From positions 7,465,128-7,529,127 of the forward strand of contig CM057481.1 in NCBI GenBank assembly GCA_030035585.1: a stretch of 64,000 nucleotides of DNA, in the 5' to 3' direction. This document shows positions 11,484 to 23,724 of the stretch, in pieces. The stretch's first letter is position 1; every line of letters begins with the position of its first letter. The position numbers were made by a program, and so were the translations under genes. The DNA is from Dugong dugon (Eukaryota; Chordata; Mammalia; Sirenia; Dugongidae). The notes beneath the pieces are model-generated. The model had not been told where the DNA came from and made no database searches. It saw nothing but the letters and a program-made list of their open reading frames with translations.

Positions 11484-11687
11484 CAGGGCTTAACTAGTTC
11501 GACCCCCTGCTAAGAATTAGCATTTCTAACAAGCTCCCGGGAAGTTATATGTAAGAATCACACAAGTTCCCAGGAAGTTATACGTAAGAATCATGTGGGA
11601 TTCTTACGTATAACTCAATGGGAACTTGTTAGAAATGCTAATTCTTAGCAGGGGGTCAAACCAGAACAAACCGGTTCAGAAGCCCAG
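11484..11687. mobile_element. fold-back hAT-type MITE with perfect 8-bp TSD
   Basis: A 204-bp near-palindrome. The left arm starts CAGGGCTTAACTAG and the right arm ends CAGAAGCCCAG. The inner arms carry TGCTAAGAATTAGCATTTCT and its exact reverse complement. The perfect 8-bp duplication TTTTAAAG lies at 11476-11483 and 11688-11695. Eight-bp duplications and CAG-type ends are hAT signatures, and GGGAACTTGTTAGAAATGC is also found in MER5/Charlie-type elements. The left arm carries a 33-bp imperfect tandem duplication (about 11532-11597). No transposase is encoded. Confidence 0.85.
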
Positions 11688-12144
11688 TTTTAAAGTGACC
11701 ACAGGACTTTCTCTTACTTTAGAGAAATCAGAAAAATCATGGAACTGGCTGAGTTTCCAATCAGAAACACTCAAAGAACGTCTTCAACTGAATACATTTT
11801 AAACAGGCAGTATAAGAAAGAGATAAAATTGCTCCTATGATTTATGTCCATGGGTCCTGCTTGTTCAACTTTCTCATTACCTTTACAGATATTACCATAG
11901 AAATGCAAATTTAAAGAAGCATTCATAGGTCAAAAAAGAAAAAAAAAAAAACCAATGTTACCAATTCCTCTGGGAGCTGAGGTAGCAAGACTGAAATGAA
12001 GACACATCTTGTGTTTAATTTCTTGGGACGTCTGATACTTGGGGTAAGAAAAACACTCATTCCTATAACATAAACACTTGTTTTCCCTGTGAAGTGTGAT
12101 CTACCAGTGACTACAGATTCAGAATCAATAACAAAAGAATCTTT

Positions 12145-13075
12145 GTAAAATGCAAATCAAATCGTGTCATTTTTCCTGCTTAAAATCCTTCCCCACCCCT
12201 CCACCAGGAACACCTTCAACAAGGCTTGCAAGGCCTTTCATAATCCGACCTCACTGTCTCCCTGTCTTCCCTTTCCTGCAGCAACTGAGGCTCCAGTCTG
12301 ACCAAACTATGTTTAGTCCTAACAGCCCACCATGCACCCCGTGACTGCTGGGCCTTTGTACAGGCAGCTCCCTCTTCCTTGAACATGATTCATCCATCTA
12401 TCCTTTACCCACTCTAACTCATCTCTCAGGCTTCAGCATAGACGCCCCTTCTCGGAAGCCTCCTCGGACATTCCACACCACCTCAGAGAGGGACGCCTTC
12501 AAAGGAGCTCTGTTATGGCTTACACTGTGCCCTCCCCAACAAAATATGTGGTGGAATCGTAACCTCTATACCTGTAGGCGTAATCCTTTTTGGAAATAAT
12601 TTTCTTTGTTATGTTAATTAGACCATCACCAAGTATTGTGGGCTGTATATCTAATCACTTTTGACTTTTAAAAAGAGCAGATTTTAGACACAGAGACACA
12701 CACATGGGGAAGAAACACACCACTCAATGGTTCTCCACTAGCCAAGGAACCAAGGAATGCCCGGCCCTGGGGTACTGACGAGGACTGACAAGACACAGCC
12801 AAGCCCTGATATGGACTTCCAGCCCTCTGAACTATGAAAATAAATGTCTGCCCTTTAAAGCCACTCACTTGTGGTATTTCTGTTATAGCAGCACTAGGAG
12901 ACTGAGACAGGCTCTTCCAGCCCCGACCGGTGGTTATCGCACCGTGCAGTGTGGTTGTTTGTTTCCCTCTTTGTCTCCTCTACAGACTGTCAGCACCAGG
13001 AACGCAGGGACCTATCTCCAGCTCCCACTACGGGCCTGGCTTGTAGGAGGATGCCCCATAAACATTCTTGAATGA
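12145..13075 (+). repeat. L2 LINE 3' end, split by an LTR
   Basis: L2-like order: AATCGTGTCATTTTTCCTGC, then GCAAGGCCTTTCATAATC, then GGGCCTTTGTACAGGCAGCT, ending after the LTR with CACCAGGAACGCAGGGACC and CATAAACATTCTTGAATGA. The solo LTR at 12511-12909 interrupts it. The frame at 12150-12344 is the remnant of a LINE and not a host gene. Confidence 0.75.
12511..12909 (+). mobile_element. solo LTR, MaLR-like
   Basis: Starts TGTTATGGCTTACACTGTG and ends GGAGACTGAGACA. Flanks AGCTC (12506-12510) and GGCTC (12910-12914) match at 4 of 5 bases. Its end, ACTTGTGGTATTTCTGTTAT, matches the element at 1311-1773. It was inserted into an older L2. Confidence 0.75.
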
Positions 13076-13208
13076 CTGTGAAGACCAGACATGGCCCAGA
13101 TCAGGGCAGTGGTAGGCCAGGAATGCAGTTAAGAAATTTTGAAAGAATATTTCCAAAAGATAACACAGGCAGCCAGAAGTTCAGGTGGGTGAAGACACAG
13201 GTAAAGTA

Positions 13209-13372
13209 CCAAAAAACCAAACCCCTTGCCGTTGAGTCGATTCTGACTCATAGCGACCACATAGGACAGAGTAGAACTGCCCTGTAGGGTTTCCAAGGAG
13301 CAGCTGGTGGATTCAAACTGCCGATCTTTTGGTTAGCAGCCCAGCTCTTAACCAATGCACCACCAGGGCTCC
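13209..13372 (-). repeat. AfroSINE copy with TSD
   Basis: Antisense copy from CCAAAAAACCAAACCCC to CACCAGGGCTCC. Flanks ACAGGTAAAG and ACAGGTATAAAG form a target-site duplication with a 2-bp difference. Confidence 0.9.
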
Positions 13373-13555
13373 TACAGGTATAAAGTGGCAGGGGATTAAC
13401 AATCCAGCTGAGATAATGGCGTGAAATCCCAGGTTAAGAAAGCTATCACTTCCCTATGACCTCAACGTGGTTGAGGGAAAACTGCCTCTTTCAGGAATTC
13501 TTTATATACAGCAGCAACTTTTACAAGGTACAAGTAGTCCAACTGGCAATCTAGT

Positions 13556-14121
13556 CGTTATGGACTGAACTGTGTCATCAAAAAAGATATGTTGAAGTCC
13601 TAACCTCTGAACCTGTAGGTGTGACCTTGTTTCCAGATATTATCAATTAACAAGGTCAGACCAGAGTAGGGTGGGTCCTAATCATAATCCCTCCTGAGTG
13701 TGTTTTGTAAAACACAAGGACAGACACAGACATAGAGTCACACACAGGGAGATGACAGCATTTGAGGATCACTGGAGTCCCTGGGTTCAAATGGTTAACG
13801 TGCTCTGCTGCTCACCAAAACGGTGGCAATTTGAGTTCACAGTTCTACTCTTGTCACACACAGGGTCGCCGTGAGTTCGAACTGACTTTTTTATGGGGGA
13901 GGGGAGTACAAGCCTAGGAATGCCAAAAAACACCCAGGGTTACCAAAAACTGAAAAAGGCAAGGAAGGCTCTTTCTCTAGATGCCACAGAGAAAGACCAT
14001 AGCCCTGCCGATGCTCTCAATTCACACTTCTAGCTTCTGGGCTGTGAGAAAACAAATTTCTGTTCTTTAACGTCACCGACTTTGTGGTATTTTGCTACGG
14101 CGGCCCTAGGAAACTGAGACA
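13556..14121 (+). mobile_element. solo LTR with nested SINE, perfect TSD
   Basis: Starts CGTTATGGACTGAACTGTGT (first base changed from T) and ends AGGAAACTGAGACA. A perfect 5-bp duplication CTAGT lies at 13551-13555 and 14122-14126. Internal landmark: TGTTGAAGTCCTAACCTCTG. A partial AfroSINE lies inside at 13774-13887. Confidence 0.85.
13774..13887 (+). repeat. degenerate AfroSINE inside an LTR
   Basis: Starts GGAGTCCCTGGGTTCAAATG and ends near GGGTCGCCGTGAGTTCGAAC. Much of the middle is missing. It sits inside the LTR at 13556-14121, so it is younger than that LTR. Confidence 0.7.
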
Positions 14122-14129
14122 CTAGTCTT

Positions 14130-15855
14130 GATCTTAAAAGGGATAAGGTGGGGAGGTGGTATAAGAATAATTATAAACTGGTCCTAACACGGCCCTTTAG
14201 CAGCATCTAAGACATCATTGGCAGTGATGCTAAATAAGAAATAAAACAGTATCTGGGATCTGCTCCCTATAACATAGTCCAAAAAATTGCAAGGCTTTTC
14301 CCCAGAATAGAGAAGTACATAAAGTGCAGATGTCCTTGATTCCTCACCACATCACTTGGCCAGTTCTTCATTTTAAAGGTGTACTTGTTTATCCACTCCC
14401 TCAGTAAATTTTGTCGGGGCCGAGTCCTCACCCCACATAGAACATGAGTGACGGAACTCCATACCTGGGAAGACGTGTACATACTGAGTAAAGCCCTTCT
14501 GCTGCATTCTTGATGGACAGTTGTTTCTCTTCTTCTTGAGCAGGGCTATCGACTTGACTTTGCTCTGCTGTTATTCAGAGCTTCTTAGTGGTCCCTTACA
14601 TTGTAGGTGTCTGAGACCTATTGATTGACTGGACGAACGAATAAAGAACTTGTAGAACGTAACGTTTTTCCTCAATCATCATTTTCCTCAGGACAGGGCA
14701 TCACAAAGCCACTGTCCAGTGCTGCTAATTCCCTTCAGAGATAGCTTTACACGATCAGGAAAGGCTTTGATCATGACCTCTCATGTAATATGCAAACCCT
14801 GTCTAGTTTTGAGAGCCTCAGCATGGGAACTGTGTCCCAAGACAGAAATTTCCTAAGAACATCAGACCCTCATAGAACACATTTGCTTCCTTCTGGCTCA
14901 GGAGTGTAAGCACAGGCTGCTTTTGTATAATCCCAGTTTGAAGGTGTACCATCGCCCTTTCCTTCTGCTTTGCCAATCTCCATGACAGGAGCAATCAGGT
15001 CTTGATGTCGAAGGTCACTCACATCAACCCTGTCTGTATCCACTGACCTATGGATTCAGGCTTCCTCCCAGGCTCGCCAAGATCTTCTATCTCCTGCCTG
15101 AAGGCTGACCTAGAATCTTAATGAGCTGAATTCAGGCTGAAGAACTTGCTCTTCCAGCTGATGCTCTGGCCATCTGTTAACCCTCTGTAACTCAGTCAAA
15201 AGATTTTAGCCCTGATAGCTTAGATACAAGAGACGTGAGTTGTATCTGTCCACCTGCCTGTATTTTTTGCATTACACTTTTAATGTCCTGAATCAGTTTG
15301 AGAAGCAAGTTTAAGCAGCATACAACATTTGCCATGCACATACATGGTAAAATTAGCTTTTTCTCCCATTCCCCACCCCTACCATGTATACACGAAGAAT
15401 GAGTTCCAGGTAACTTAGTGCCATTTATGGACTGAATCCCAGGCCCTCTCCCTTTCTTAAGTCTTCTTTTGAACCTATTTCTGTGCTCACACAATTCTCC
15501 TGTTCCCTACCTTGATGACTGTGTTCTGCATCTCCATAACTGAGCCTTAGTTCTGCTACCTTCAAGGAAGAGCAGCAACTACTTCTGCAGTCCTTCAAGT
15601 CAATATCCCAGGGCTTGGCCTGTCCCTTAAAGAGGAAGATCCATCAGACTGACATCTAAAGGAAAGGGTGAATTCTGTGGCCCAGGGAACAAACTCATGA
15701 ACTTGAACTATGACTTGATGGCATTCATTCCAAGGAACTATCAGACAAAGAGCATCATGGGCCTTCAGTGTCACAGCAGTCCTGGAAAAGGAACTATTTC
15801 CTAACACACTGTAAAACTGTGTACAATAGCTATTGCTACTAGTAAGAGTTTATAT
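14130..15855. other. unassigned sequence
   Basis: About 1.7 kb of unique-looking sequence. The largest open frame (15192-15494, minus strand, 100 codons) has no recognisable domain. No repeat could be named. Confidence 0.35.
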
Positions 15856-15859
15856 ATTA

Positions 15860-16040
15860 GGCACTTTCTACGTCCCTAGCTCTCAATTAATCCCCACAAA
15901 ACCTTGCCATGGTAAATTCTGTTATATCAGTTTAAGAGAGAGGAAAGTGAAGCTCAAAGGGATTACGTAACCTGCCCAAGATCACAGAGCTAGTGAGTCA
16001 CAGAGCCAAGATCTGGACCTAATTTGGTGACCTTAACCAC
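15860..16040 (-). repeat. MIR SINE
   Basis: Antisense MIR: TATATTAGGCACTTTCTACG, CTCAATTAATCCCCACAAA and CTGCCCAAGATCACAGAGCT. Confidence 0.75.
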
Positions 16041-16049
16041 TATCGCTCA

Positions 16050-17760
16050 CCCCTGCACCCCAAAATAAATGAGTCTCTCTAGGCAACGACATCTTCCCAT
16101 TTATAAAACAGAGAAATAGCATTTCAGGTTCCCAGGAAGACTGCAAATATCAGGAAATGCAATTGTTGTCAAGCACTCCGCATACAGGAAATGCTAAATC
16201 AGGCTAAATTAAATTCTACAGAGTTCTAGACAGCTAACAAGCCTTTGCTAAACCCCGGATGTGTAGGGCACCTAGCCGTGACTTGGGTTAAGCTTAATAC
16301 TACTTAATTTATAAAAATTCAGTTATAATTATTCTGATTCTAAAACTTCGGTACCTCAAGAATAAAGTACACTTTACAATTAAATATAAATTATCTATCC
16401 CAATTCTCTGACTTCCATTCCATTCAGCACACCCTTACAAGGTACCTCATTATAGCGGACACATCTTAGAGGGCCTGCCTAGCTCGCGGTTATTGCCCCT
16501 ATCTTACAATCACCCCTCTCTCCAAACCCCTGGAGGTGGGTTACCTGCAACACGTTTGACCATCTGGTCCAGAAAGGGCCAGGATTGGAATTTAGAATCT
16601 GCTCATTAGCTTTGGCACGCGGCTGGCCATGTACCATATAAACTTGGAGGGAGTGGAGTATGCAGTGCCATTTGGAGGGAGGCAGAGGGGGTCAGAGTAC
16701 AGAGAGGGAGGAGAGAGCAGCAGATTTGCGGAACAGAAGCAAAGATGAGAAACCATGTAGTCCCAGGGAGAGAGAGACAGAGACAAATGTGAGAGCAATA
16801 ACGGTAAACATGAATTTGAAAGCAGAAACCACCTCTCAGCCCCACATGGTGTGAAGCCTGCCAACCACAACTCAGGGAAGCTTTCAAATTTGCCTCTCTA
16901 GGCACAGTACCTAGGACCCCATCTGCAAGCATTTCACCAAGGCTGCCATACCCTTTTCCTCAATCCAGACCCCTAAAAGACTTCTTCACTATTCCAAGTT
17001 CTTAGGAAAGATCCAAGGGAGGCAAAACATACAAAAAATAACCCACAATTCAGGCCAAGTTTGCTTCATAGGAAGTAAGAGAACTTAACGCTTTGCACAC
17101 TGGTGTTTCCTTTCACATGGCGAAAAGATACGTCATCCTCTGAGTGTAATTAATTATGGATCATCTGAAACACACTGTCAATAAAAGTGAGTGTTGTGTA
17201 CTAGTGGGAAAAGAAATGAGATGAAAAAATATGCCTGTCCCATTATTCATTTGTATTGATCTAAATGTACAAGCCTATGCATCACAATTTGACAAAAGGT
17301 TAACTATTAACAGAAGAATCATTAATCTAACAAAACAAATTAACACAACAATAGCTCTCTTGGTTGGCTTTATGTATACCATGGGGCTCTAGATGGACTG
17401 AGGAACCCTTCAGACTAGTGTTTAGTACCTCTGTTTACAGACCCTACAACAAACTGGACTGGTTCATAAGATAAATACTAAGAGGTTGTTTCTGTGGGTT
17501 GCAAAAGTCTTCTTATAAAGATGGAGGGCTCTCGCTATGAAGGGTCAGCCATATAACTGCAGAAGCCTCTTACAAAAACAAATATGAAACATTATTTAGC
17601 AGGGGATTGGCATGAATAATTTTTAAAAATTAATTTTAAATTATCTTCGGAGCTACGGTTTCTTTCGGGGTCAAGAAACATGTCTATAAATTTTAGCAGT
17701 TCTTCCAATTTTCTCAGAACATTTTTCTTCGGTTGAATTCATTCCATTTTTATAAATGTC
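16050..17760. other. unassigned sequence, AT-rich in part
   Basis: 16200-16420 is AT-rich. 16660-16800 is purine-rich, which explains the open frames on both strands there. 17090-17260 contains AGTGTAATTAATTATGG and looks like possible conserved non-coding DNA. No gene seen. Confidence 0.35.
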
Positions 17761-17764
17761 TTTT

Positions 17765-18022
17765 GTGTACCCTTCCATCCTTTCTTCCAATCATCCTTTA
17801 ATCCATGAATCCATTCAGATGTCCAACTATGTATCCATCCATGTATCATCCATGCATCCATCCACATATCCAACCATGATCTGTCCATACACCCAAAGCA
17901 TAACATTCACCTGTGCACCCAACTATGCAAATTCCATGTGCCCAAACACACATCCGTCCACACATCCAACAACGCACACATCCGTGCACCTATCCGTTCA
18001 TCAGTCCATATACCCATCAATT
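17765..18022. repeat. degenerate (ATCC)n tract
   Basis: Irregular ATCC/TCCA tetranucleotide repetition for about 260 bp, with many substitutions (ATCCATCCATG, CACATCCGTCCACACATCC). It creates a false Ser/His/Pro-rich open frame. Confidence 0.85.
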
Positions 18023-18034
18023 CAATTACCTCTA

Positions 18035-18545
18035 TGTCTTAATTATCTAGTGCTGCTATAACAGAAATACAAGTGGATGGCTTTAACCGAGAGAAATTTA
18101 TTCTCTCAGTCTAGGAGGCTAGAAATCCAAACTTGGGGTGCCAGCTCCAGGGGAAGGTTCTCTCTCTCTGTCAGCTCTGGGAAAAGGTCCACGTCATCAA
18201 TCTTCCCCTGGTCTAGGAGCTTCTCAACTTGTAGGAGCAGGATGTGCTCCACTCCTGGCACTACTTTCTTGGTGGTATGAAGTCCCTCTGTCTCTCTGCT
18301 CACTTCTCTCTTCTATATCTCAGAAGAGATTGACTCAAGATACAGCCTAATCTTGTAGATTGAGTCCTCCCTCATTAATATAACTGCCTCTAATCCTGCC
18401 TCATAAACATTATGAAGGTGAGATTTACAACACATAGGAAAATCACATCAGATGTCAAAATGGTGGACAATCACATAATACCGGGAATCATAGCCTAACT
18501 AAGTTGGTGCACATTTTTGGGGGACACAATTCAATCCATCTGGCA
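18035..18545 (-). mobile_element. solo LTR, MaLR-like, antisense
   Basis: Reverse complement of the family at 1311-1773. On the plus strand it begins TGTCTTAATTATCTAGTGCT and ends CAATTCAATCCATCTGGCA. It keeps the segment that the 1311 copy has lost. I did not find a clear 5-bp duplication. Open frames on both strands are by-products. Confidence 0.8.
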
Positions 18546-18594
18546 TTTAGGAGAATAAGTTTTAAGAAGACGTGTTGGATTTTAGACAAACGGG

Positions 18595-18680
18595 GAGGCT
18601 GGAGCCTGGAGATGTTAAGTGACTTGCCCAAGTCACTCAACCAATGTTAAATCTAGAATTAAAACCTGTGATTAAATCTT
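18595..18680 (-). repeat. MIR fragment
   Basis: Antisense MIR core: GTTAAGTGACTTGCCCAAGT then CACTCAACC. Confidence 0.6.
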
Positions 18681-18689
18681 TCCTGGGTT

Positions 18690-20800
18690 TGTACTGGTCT
18701 TCTTATTTATAGGTTATGAATAAATGAGCCACCAAAATTATGAATATATACTGAAGATCAAAACTTTGTAATAAATTACTAAGGAAATTGTTAAGTTCCT
18801 CCTCAAAATTGAAAGAGAACTCAAAGTCAGAATTTCAAATAAGGGAAACTTGACCACTATAACAAATCACAGCCTGAAACCTTATAATGGAGGAGAATAT
18901 GATCACTTTCCAGAAAAATCATTTCTGGAGATAACCAAACCCGTTTGTCTGAAGAGAAGAGAAATGACGTTTCACCTTCACCAAGTCAGGCAAGACAGCC
19001 CTAATCAATCCCAAAGACACTGCACTGTGAAAATCTATTATATTTTTCAATGATCCTATGGATTTTATATTTTCCTTAAAATGATTGCCCATATCAACCA
19101 CAATTGGATACTCAACACTTGAGAGCACAAATATGCACACACCAACATTCTGAAAAGGAAATAAGATTAGCTAAAGAACAGGTGGATAGTCAAACGATGA
19201 CTTCTAACATAGATCTGGCTGTGTATTTTTGTAGTACCACTTATAGTAATACCTAAGCGATTTGAAGGTATTTTATTCAGCAACACAGAATCCGTGTGAA
19301 GTTAGTAGTATCTCAACCATCATTTAAACAGCTCCCAAAATCCCCCCTCCTCCACAAAATCTTCTAAGAGAGAGGGGATGGTTTTCTTTGGCTTCACCTT
19401 GCCTGGGTCTGAAATATACCTATGGCTCATCTTTTTTCTCTCTGTCCTTAAAAATGCACTGACCTTCGATGTGACATGCTGCTCACAGGCTCTCCATATT
19501 CCTGGGCAGACGTCCAAGTTCATTTACATCAGTTCTGTAGGACCATAAGCCTCCAGGACAGAGACTAAATCAACAACATGCAGATGATGAAGAAACATGG
19601 AATCCTGGTAAATTTGTAATGCAGTAAAGGTTATCTTTCTTTTTACATCGAAAATAAAGAAACCAAGACAGTGTGAGCAATGGATGCCCAAGGAATCACA
19701 AGCCACTACAAAGGAGATTTTTTAATTCTTTGAGGCATTTCAGAGGAGAAAGCCAGTTCAATTTTCAAGCCCTGCATATTGGAGGGGAAGGTTTCATCAC
19801 AGAGTCTGAGTGTTCTAACAGCTACTTTCCAATCTCTCATTTCTAGAGGCCCATTTTTGCTTGCCTCTTTACTCTATGCAGCCCTGGCCAACTTCAAAGA
19901 TTGATGAAATCTGAGAGTGGTATTAGATTTAAGATTATTTCAAGATGGGCTTTAAGCTGAGTGAGAATGAGTTGGACAGGAAAGGAAACAGAAAGGAAGA
20001 GAAAGGCTCTGAAAAGAATACTTTGGTCTTATAGGAAATTGAAATATTATTATTGCAATCCCCTCCAGAAGGCTCTGGGGTGGTCCATGCTTCTCCAAGA
20101 TCACGCTGCTTACCTTAGTGACATCTGAATAAGGATATTATGGAGTGAAATGGATTGCAAGTTTACGTGACACCCGACCAGAATGAGAAATTCCCTAAAA
20201 TTGGTGTCATTTTAGGGCACTGTTCCCTGTTTACCATGCATGGGATATTTGGGCTGTGCTAAAAAGAGAACCCAGTTACGTTGGGTCAGGATCTCAGAAG
20301 TTATTTTTTTCAAGAAGTTTAGCTCCACAGTACAAGGGACCAGTTGTGGGATACTGATAACAGCTTAATGATTTCTCACTTTGCCTTCAGGGGCATCATC
20401 AAGATCTTCTTATTCTGATTCTATCAGAAACCAAGGCTTTAAGGCAGCAGCTAAACAAAATCTCCATAAAATGAGAGATGCAAAATAAGATTGAAAACGT
20501 TAAAATGTTTAGGAGCAGTGGCTGATAATTCTGAAAGTATAGAATAAGAGTTCAAAACTATGACGTCTCTAGTGAGCCCCCAAATTAACGTCCAATACAA
20601 ATTCTTTCTGATATTATGGCAATTCAATGCCATTTCTGTTTGGTTATCACAAAAGTGGTTAACTACAACGCATTCTTTTTACCTTTGTGTGGACAGTAGC
20701 AAAAGAGGCATTAATAAAAATAACCGTTTTAAGTTTCTAAATAATAACACTAAGGTTACAATACAGGCTTCTTAATACACATTTTAAAGTTAATTTTTAA
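18690..20800. other. unassigned sequence
   Basis: About 2.1 kb, AT-rich, with short open frames lacking motifs. I could not name a repeat or gene here. Confidence 0.35.
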
Positions 20801-20809
20801 ATTAAGTAG

Positions 20810-21040
20810 ATGAAAATTGTGAGCTATGGAGTCCATAGGCCTGCGTAGGCACAGTGACTCAGCTATATATTAGTTAAGTATCTTGTTCAACTTACATAAC
20901 CTATCAGTGTCTTTATTTCCTCAATTATAAAATAGGGATAAGAGTATTTCACAGGGTTGTTGTGAAGATTAGAGATGATGCATGTAAGGCTCTTATTATA
21001 GTACATGATAGGCTTTCCATAAATAATAGCTATTTCTAAC
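20810..21040 (+). repeat. MIR SINE
   Basis: Sense MIR: TCAATTATAAAATAGGGATA, GGGTTGTTGTGAAGATTAGA and ATGATGCATGTAAGGCTC. Confidence 0.75.
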
Positions 21041-21089
21041 ATCGTTATGAGTTGAATCCTCAAATCTTTCCTAAATGGTCTTATCATAC

Positions 21090-22350
21090 AACCAACTTTT
21101 TAAATAATTCTGGAAGTTTTAAATTAATTCTTCTATTATTCTTTCAACTTATAAGCAAGGTGAAGAAGGTCTCCTAGTTGAGATATATTCCTCTTCATTC
21201 ATTTCTTTTCCTTGTTGCATATCTGTTGAAGAACTTGTCCTGTTTGACCTGTGGAGTTTTGCACAGTTTGGATTTCATTGACTGCACACTCACAGACAAT
21301 TCAACATGTTCCTCTGTCCTTGGCATTTTTGCAAATTGTCATCCAAATCTCCAGGTTGATCAAGTTCAGGTTTGATCCCTTTAGCAAGACTAACGGTGGT
21401 AGTGTGTTGTTTCACCTGTAGTCATATCATGTTTGATTTTTACTTTTTTGATGCTTAATGCCTAAATACCTCACGGATTATAATGATAAGAAAAACGTCT
21501 GATGAGATCTTATATTCTTTCGCTTGTAATTCAAGTGCTTCTTTCGCCTAGATGCCAAATGATCTTTTTTCTTTTTAATTTCAAAAAATTTACTGGAATA
21601 TGTCTTGGTTTTGGTTAATATCCTTGACATCATATGGTGTAACCTTTCACTGTTCATTTTAAAACTTATTTAACTCCAGAAAAATTTTCTTAATTATAAT
21701 TTTTAGTATTTGTTCTGTACCTCTGCTTCAGTTTTCTCTTTCAGGGGTTCTTACTATCCATATATTGAATATTCTTTGTCTAGCCTTAATATTTGTCAAA
21801 TGTATATGAATCTTTCTTATCTCTTCTTTTTGATTTTAAAAATTTTCTTCTTTTCCACTTCTACTTGTCTTAAGACTTTATTTATTACATTCATTTACTT
21901 GTTTGTTCCTTCTAGTTTGGTCATTATTTCTAAAATTATTTTCTCCTTTTTATTTCTAACTCTTCCTTGAGCTTTGTCACCTAATTTGAACTTTTGTTTG
22001 CTATTTTTTTCATTTCTTGTATCATTTTCTTAATGTCTTCTAGCTTTTTTTGAATATAATGTCACAATTTTGATAGGTTTTTTTTTTTTTTAAAGCGTGT
22101 GTTTTAGGAATGCTTCCACCGTCTGTAAGGATATATTCTACTACATACTCTCCTTTTTTCTTATTACTCTGCATAGGATTTAACGTTAACATTTCTTTTT
22201 TGCTCATTTTTATGTGCTATTAGTTGCCCTGAACTTTTAGAAGTAGGCTTGGTTCAAGGAAGTTTCTTTTTTTGTTTTTGTCTTTTTTTTTAAGAACCTT
22301 ACAGAGTTCCCTTTCCAGTTGTTTTTATGTAGTATTAAAAATAGTGGCCT
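21090..22350 (-). mobile_element. old LINE remnant, antisense, left part
   Basis: The plus strand is T-rich. The reverse strand is A-rich and coding-like in the style of an L1/HAL1 ORF1: an Arg/Lys-rich block (from the reverse of about 21500-21570), then runs of Lys/Glu-rich coiled-coil-like sequence with many stops. The sense L1 at 22351-30057 interrupts it. The family (HAL1 versus L1M) is a guess. Confidence 0.45.
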
Positions 22351-23724
22351 TGGAGGGGCCAAGATGGTGGAGTAGTCAGATGCTTTCTGTTGTCCCTCTT
22401 ACAACAAAGACCCAAAAAAGCAAGTGAATCAATTACATATTGAAATCTAGGAGACCTGAACATCAAAGGCAAAGTTGAGGAATTGGACTGAGTGGCAGGG
22501 GGAGGGAGAGATGGTTCAGAAGTAGCAAGGAGTTGCCAGACCTGACCCAGGGGGAACCAGCACCCTGCAGGCCAGATCGGCTGGTGTGGGCAGTGAGGCA
22601 AGCAGTGGCACTCAGGATGTATTTTCTACATCAGGAGAGACCAAGCGGTGGAGAGTCTATTCAAGCCTCCAGAACCAATGAAAAGCGGCGCTCTATCAGC
22701 AAAAGATAAGTACATGCATTTAACCCACAGCGCAGAGCAAAAAACATCCCATTTGGGAAGAACTTCTCTCCCATTTATCTGCCTCCTCCCAGCTCTGCAC
22801 CTGGTCCCAGGCTAGCTTCAGCGATTGCCGCATTCCCTTGGCCAGAAGTAGGATACATCATGCGCCCTGAGACACTCTCCTAGCCTTGGAGAGGGAACAA
22901 ATTAACAAATAGGTAAAAATAATCTGCCAGCTCCCCTAAGCCGGGAACTCAGGGCAAGTAGAGCTCCTTTGCCTAGGCACAGGCATAAGGGGGCCACAGA
23001 CTTTGAATGCTTTTCACCCCTGAATAGACCTGTGTGGGCCCATTTCAACAGCATAGGCCCTCATTAGCACAATACAACAGGGTATATACCTGAAGCCTAA
23101 CTTCAACTGTATCAGCTATATGGTGGAGTGGCAGTTTCATGACACTTGACATTGCTCTGCCCATTAAGCAGGGTCCTCACCTACCCACATCAGGGGCTGA
23201 AGACTGGTGGCTCCACCCATGCTACCCAGCCACCTATGACAGGGGTACAAGAATAAATGGTGCCTCCTAGTCCATACAGCCAACAGCACTGGGTGCCCAC
23301 AGTCTGGCTATAAACCCACTGACCTACACACTCTACGGAACAGGGGCATGCTCTCCTCCCAGACACTCAGGGGCAGCAGTCGCCCCCTGCCTTGTTCAGC
23401 ACATAACCCCCAACTGCAGCCAGACACCTGTGCCTACTCCAATCACTGCTGCCCATCTAGGACTGTAGGTGAGAGCCTGCACCACTTGGTGACTGATGAC
23501 CTGGACACCTGAGCTGAATCCACACAAGAAAAGTAAATGGACTCCTGGGCTCACATAACTAGTAACAGATCTAACCACCTGGCGACAGGACGTTAGAGCT
23601 TCAAAGGTGCCAATCATCAAGTTAGCTCACACGAGCAGCCTATTTGGACATATGAAAACAAAACAAAACCAGAAGCTAGGTCACACTAAGCAAACATAAA
23701 ATAAATTAATATAATAACTTATTG
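22351..23724 (+). promoter_or_regulatory. L1 5' UTR (old internal promoter region)
   Basis: Non-coding leader from the L1 start to the ORF1 start, about 1.37 kb. In the L1 family this part holds the internal promoter. It starts with the AAGATGG motif (22361-22367), which matches the YY1-type site usual at L1 starts. Whether it was ever active here is not visible. Confidence 0.6.

Noticed and set aside
11484-11687. Bacterial-type terminator or microRNA gene
   Set aside because: The hairpin is explained by a MITE with TSD. A small RNA is possible but not visible.
16592-16932. Two overlapping minus-strand frames of 92 and 108 codons
   Set aside because: They lie opposite a purine-rich stretch and have biased Leu/Ser/Cys composition. 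No family recognised.
17756-18061. 101-codon Ser/His/Pro-rich frame
   Set aside because: Translation of a degenerate ATCC repeat.
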